Assembly: GCA_002401295.1 (NCBI GenBank)
Contig: NVSR01000063.1
Coordinates: 4,775-13,197, forward strand
Direction of reading: 5' to 3'
From: SAR324 cluster bacterium
GTDB lineage: Bacteria > SAR324 > XYD2-FULL-50-16
Length of the DNA: 8,423 bases
The notes below the pieces were generated by a model. That model made no database searches. It was given only the letters and a program-made list of their open reading frames with translations, and was not told the origin of the DNA. Shown one piece after another: positions 6,147-8,423 of this stretch. Numbering within the stretch: the stretch's first letter is position 1; every line of letters starts with the position of its first letter. A program made the position numbers and the translations under genes.

Positions 6147-6188
6147 CAGTTTACAGTTACCGGTTACTAGTTATCGGTAACCGGTTTC
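6147..6188. repeat. Six tandem degenerate 7-bp units, with a second block at 6212-6232
   Basis: The units are CAGTTTA, CAGTTAC, CGGTTAC, TAGTTAT, CGGTAAC and CGGTTTC; consensus YRGTTAY. After a 23-nt gap three more units occur: GGGTTAA, TAGTTGA and CGGTTAA (6212-6232). Heptamer tandem repeats of this look occur in intergenic regions of several bacteria; their role is mostly unknown. The units are too diverged to be active slippage sites now. Confidence 0.65.
6159..6185. repeat. Perfect 9-bp inverted repeat inside the heptamer block
   Basis: ACCGGTTAC (6159-6167) and GTAACCGGT (6177-6185) are separated by 9 nt. ACCGGT is itself palindromic. It could form a stem-loop in the 3' region of the ATPase transcript, about 80 nt after the stop, or be a binding site. 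The lack of a U-run argues against an intrinsic terminator. Confidence 0.6.
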
Positions 6189-6276
6189 TTAACAAATCAT
6201 ATACTACAACTGGGTTAATAGTTGACGGTTAATAAAAACAAATAGGAAGATGCCCCTATGAGCAGTATCTTCAAGT

Positions 6277-6291
6277 AATGCCTTAGGCATT
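6277..6291. promoter_or_regulatory. 15-nt perfect palindrome upstream of the aminotransferase gene
   Basis: AATGCCT, a central T, then AGGCATT: 7-bp arms about a single base, 78 nt before the start codon. The form suits a homodimeric repressor operator, or a short RNA hairpin. It does not resemble an ArgR box, which is AT-rich with a different core. Confidence 0.45.
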
Positions 6292-6360
6292 GCATCATTC
6301 GTTGAAGAACCGGCAACCGACGACCATGCATTGATAACATCAAACATTCAATCTCCTATT

Positions 6361-6364
6361 GAGG
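6361..6364 (+). promoter_or_regulatory. Ribosome binding site of the aminotransferase gene
   Basis: GAGG with a short 4-nt spacer to ATG 6369. It supports this ATG over the in-frame ATG at 6414, which has no comparable site. Confidence 0.55.
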
Positions 6365-6368
6365 CGCT

Positions 6369-7580
6369 ATGGAAAAAGACAGCACATATTATCTGGATAA
6401 GTTTAAAGACGTAATGGCCCCCACTTATGGCCCTCAGATTGTAGTGGATCGCGGTGAAGGATCTCGATTGTGGGATATTGAAGGTAAAGAATATATGGAT
6501 CTGGCAGGTGGTATTGCTGTGCTCGGTGTAGGTCATTGCCATCCCAAGGTTGTGGAAACCTTGAAAGAGCAAGCCGGAAAGCTATGGCATGTGAGTAATA
6601 TTTTCGCGAACAAACCTGCCATCGATTTCGCCGATAAATTAACGGATGCCACCTTTGCGGAGCAAATTTTCCTATCCAACTCCGGTGCCGAGGCGAATGA
6701 AGCAGCTCTAAAACTCGCCAGACGTTATGCGGTAGATAATTTCAATGAAGAAAAGTGTGAAATCATTACATTTCATAACTCTTTTCATGGGCGAACCTTA
6801 TTTACTGTCACTGTAGGCGGGCAGGAAAAATATAGAAGTGGCTTCGGACCCACTCCAGGTGGTATCACTTACGCCGAGTTCAATAACCTGGAAGATGTGA
6901 AACAAAAGATTTCCGAGAAAACCTGTGCCGTGATCATGGAGCCCATCCAGGGTGAAGGTGGTGTGATCAATGCTACTGATGAATTTGCTCAAGGAGTCAG
7001 AGAACTTTGTGACCAACATCAGGCTTTACTGATTTTTGATGAAGTCCAAACTGGTTTTGGTCGTACGGGAAGCCTGTATGCTTACCAGCAAATGGGTGTG
7101 ACACCGGATATTCTGACAAGTGCCAAAGCACTGGGTGCTGGTTTCCCCATTGGCGCCATGCTGACCACTAAGAAAATTGCCGCCTCATTCGTAGTAGGAA
7201 CTCACGGTAGTACTTACGGTGGTAATCCTTTGGGAACTGCTGTTGCCGGCACGGTTTTGGATCTGATCAATACTCCGGAAGTACTGGAAGGTGTCCAAAA
7301 GAGACGAATGATTATTGAAGAATTCTTCGCCGAGCTCAATCAGGAAGAAGAAGTTTTTGGTGCCCTCCGTGGTAAGGGATTATTAACAGGTATTCCACTG
7401 CTAGGTGCCTGGAAAGGAAAAGCTAGAGAGTTCTTGGTGGCCGGTTTGAAAGAAGGCGTGATGATCTTAGTGGCCGGACCTGATGTCATTCGCATGGCTC
7501 CCTCTTTGATCATTCCCGAAGAAGATCTGAAGGAAGCTTTGAAACGCTTCAAACGAGCAATCAAAAAGGTTCTCGCCTAG
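6369..7580 (+). CDS. argD: Acetylornithine aminotransferase (class III, PLP-dependent)
   Basis: This cytosolic enzyme transfers the amino group between glutamate and N-acetylglutamate semialdehyde, making N-acetylornithine in arginine synthesis; many ArgD proteins also serve lysine synthesis as the succinyldiaminopimelate aminotransferase. The 403 residues show the full fold-type I pattern. RGEGSRLWDIEGKEYMDL (28-45) and GIAVLGVGHCHP (48-59) open the protein. NSGAEANEAALK (104-115) is the phosphate/PLP contact, FHGRT is 139-143, and EPIQGEGG is 191-198. DEVQTGFGRTG begins at D224, which pairs with the PLP ring nitrogen. The Schiff-base lysine is K253 in SAKALGAGFPIGAM. THGSTYGGNPL (278-288) is characteristic of ArgD, and R375 in RMAPSLII is the likely carboxylate-binding Arg. 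No other arg gene is adjacent, so the exact substrate (acetylornithine, succinylornithine or ornithine) is inferred from sequence style. Confidence 0.87.
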   Translation: MEKDSTYYLDKFKDVMAPTYGPQIVVDRGEGSRLWDIEGKEYMDLAGGIAVLGVGHCHPKVVETLKEQAGKLWHVSNIFANKPAIDFADKLTDATFAEQIFLSNSGAEANEAALKLARRYAVDNFNEEKCEIITFHNSFHGRTLFTVTVGGQEKYRSGFGPTPGGITYAEFNNLEDVKQKISEKTCAVIMEPIQGEGGVINATDEFAQGVRELCDQHQALLIFDEVQTGFGRTGSLYAYQQMGVTPDILTSAKALGAGFPIGAMLTTKKIAASFVVGTHGSTYGGNPLGTAVAGTVLDLINTPEVLEGVQKRRMIIEEFFAELNQEEEVFGALRGKGLLTGIPLLGAWKGKAREFLVAGLKEGVMILVAGPDVIRMAPSLIIPEEDLKEALKRFKRAIKKVLA

Positions 7581-7583
7581 ATT

Positions 7584-7609
7584 AGAGGGCGGGCACTCAA
7601 GCCCGCTCT
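7584..7609 (+). terminator. Probable 3'-end hairpin after argD
   Basis: CGGGC (7590-7594), loop ACTCAA, GCCCG (7601-7605), extended by AGAG/CTCT (7584-7587 with 7606-7609) across a 2-nt GG bulge. It starts 4 nt after the argD stop and is followed by TTGTATT, a weak U-rich tail. A weak or partial terminator is the best reading. Confidence 0.55.
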
Positions 7610-7620
7610 TGTATTGACAT

Positions 7621-7647
7621 TTCCTCGTTCCCACAAGGAGCGAGGAA
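7621..7647. repeat. REP-like 11-bp stem-loop between argD and the phosphatase gene
   Basis: TTCCTCGTTCC (7621-7631), loop CACAA, GGAGCGAGGAA (7637-7647): ten Watson-Crick pairs and one G-T wobble. The CTCGTTCCCAC wording recalls a GTTCCCACGC family of dispersed intergenic palindromes known from many bacterial genomes. Membership is from memory only. It could act as a second terminator or mRNA-stabilising element after argD. Confidence 0.55.
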
Positions 7648-7682
7648 GCGATACGCCCCCACTGCGACCTACCCCGGACACT

Positions 7683-8336
7683 ATGCACTACAAAGCAATC
7701 ATCTTTGATTTGGATGGAACTCTGTTAAATACCCTGGAAGACTTAGGTGATACAGTTAATCTAATCCTTGCGGCCAAGATTTTACCCACTCATGATCTAG
7801 AGGCCTATCAATATTTCATTGGGGAGGGTGCCCGCAATCTCATCCAACGCGCCTTACCGGAAAAAGAGCGGAAAGAGACACTGATCGACGAATGTTTTGC
7901 CGAGTTCAACCGTATCTACGCAAACAACTGGAAGATAAAGTCCAAACCTTATCCTGGAATTTCCACAATGCTGGATAAGCTGAGCAGGCAAGGGATAAGC
8001 CTTAATGTTCTTTCCAACAAACCCCACAGCTTTACCCTGCAGTGTGTAGCAGCTATGTTACCGGAATGGAGCTTCCAAGTTGTCTTTGGCCAACGTGAAG
8101 ACGTCCCACGAAAACCAGATGCGGCAGGTGCTTTGGAAATAGCGGCAATGCTTGGTTTCAATGCCAACGAAATTCTCTATATGGGAGACTCAGCAACAGA
8201 CATGAAAACTGCGGCGAACGCTGGCATGGATGCAGTTGGTGTTACTTGGGGATATCGTCCACAGGAAGAGCTGGAAAGCAATGGTGCCAAGTTCATCATT
8301 CACCACCCTGAAGAACTGATCTCGCTTTTAACATGA
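7683..8336 (+). CDS. gph: HAD-superfamily phosphatase, phosphoglycolate phosphatase type
   Basis: This is probably a cytosolic Mg-dependent phosphatase that hydrolyses 2-phosphoglycolate, a by-product of DNA repair and oxygenation; related HAD enzymes act on other small phosphates, so the substrate is tentative. From ATG 7683 the product is 217 aa, the usual Gph length. Motif I is DLDGT, with nucleophile D9 and acid/base D11. Motif II is S111 in VLSNKP, motif III is K144 in RKPD, and motif IV is GDSATDM with D169 and D173. A helical cap lies at about residues 16-85. VGVTWGYRPQEEL (186-197) is typical of the Gph/PGPase group. A longer reading from TTG 7614 adds 23 residues that run through the REP-like hairpin and look noncoding, so it is rejected. 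The Shine-Dalgarno sequence is weak. It lies about 100 nt after argD in the same direction; co-transcription depends on how well the hairpins stop transcription. Confidence 0.88.
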   Translation: MHYKAIIFDLDGTLLNTLEDLGDTVNLILAAKILPTHDLEAYQYFIGEGARNLIQRALPEKERKETLIDECFAEFNRIYANNWKIKSKPYPGISTMLDKLSRQGISLNVLSNKPHSFTLQCVAAMLPEWSFQVVFGQREDVPRKPDAAGALEIAAMLGFNANEILYMGDSATDMKTAANAGMDAVGVTWGYRPQEELESNGAKFIIHHPEELISLLT

Positions 8337-8423
8337 CTAAGAGAATTCCCCGCCTATAGTGATGCTTAGGTGAGGGACAAATCCTATCTCATGAAATCAA
8401 ACTAGGTAGAAGAGATCAGTTTA

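Larger units (their letters stand above)
6081..6368. other. Intergenic region with heptamer repeats and palindromes
   Basis: This 288-bp stretch separates the ATPase operon from the aminotransferase and has no convincing gene. It holds a degenerate 7-bp tandem repeat in two blocks, a perfect 9-bp inverted repeat inside the first block, a 6-bp stem GAAGAT/ATCTTC (6246-6251 with 6267-6272) and a 15-nt palindrome (6277-6291). No clear intrinsic terminator for the ATPase operon was seen. A TTGACG at 6222-6227 could be a -35 box for the downstream gene, but the matching -10 region is poor. Confidence 0.6.

Noticed and set aside
6147..6232. CRISPR-like repeats
   Set aside because: The units are 7 bp with no spacers and are degenerate, so they form a tandem repeat and not a CRISPR array.
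7614..7682. 23-residue N-terminal extension of the phosphatase from TTG 7614
   Set aside because: It translates through a REP-like hairpin and shows no HAD sequence; MHYKAIIFDLDGT is the standard family start.

Overview
The window looks like chromosomal DNA of a flagellated Gram-negative bacterium of roughly mid-40s GC. The FliM, ArgD and P-type ATPase sequences have a proteobacterial or deltaproteobacteria-like flavour. This is an impression from motif wording only; I cannot place the organism by reading alone. No tRNA, rRNA, insertion sequence, phage gene or CRISPR array was seen.

Layout. (1) Positions 1-831, + strand: the 3' part of a DMT/EamA-family transporter whose start lies before the window. 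(2) Positions 838-857: a perfect 8-bp stem-loop between this gene and the convergent thymidine kinase gene tdk (865-1443, - strand). (3) Positions 1444-1946: an AT-rich gap with one doubtful small ORF (1797-1991) that runs antisense into the 3' end of fliM. (4) Positions 1947-2948, - strand: a complete fliM, isolated from other flagellar genes in the visible stretch. (5) Positions 2949-3470: a long AT-rich divergent intergenic region holding several inverted repeats and a good sigma70-like promoter. (6) Positions 3471-6080, + strand: a tight three-gene operon of two small putative membrane proteins (122 and 61 aa) and a P1B-type ATPase of the CtpC-like group. The junctions are a 1-nt gap and an ATGA overlap. 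(7) Positions 6081-6368: an intergenic region with a degenerate 7-bp tandem repeat, a perfect 9-bp inverted repeat and a 15-nt palindrome. (8) Positions 6369-7580: argD-like class III aminotransferase. (9) Positions 7584-7647: two stem-loops, the second REP-like. (10) Positions 7683-8336: a HAD phosphatase of the phosphoglycolate phosphatase (Gph) type.

The most interesting unit is the P-ATPase operon. Its two small proteins recall, by architecture and gene order, the small partner proteins encoded beside mycobacterial P-ATPases (PacL1/DUF1490 with CtpC). Here there are two unlike partners, and the first has a Lys-rich tail rather than an acidic/His metal-binding tail. The ATPase has SCAIK in place of the CPC motif and no CxxC in its N-terminal HMA-like domain, so its metal cannot be assigned with confidence. 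The other genes are housekeeping genes with no clear functional link to it.
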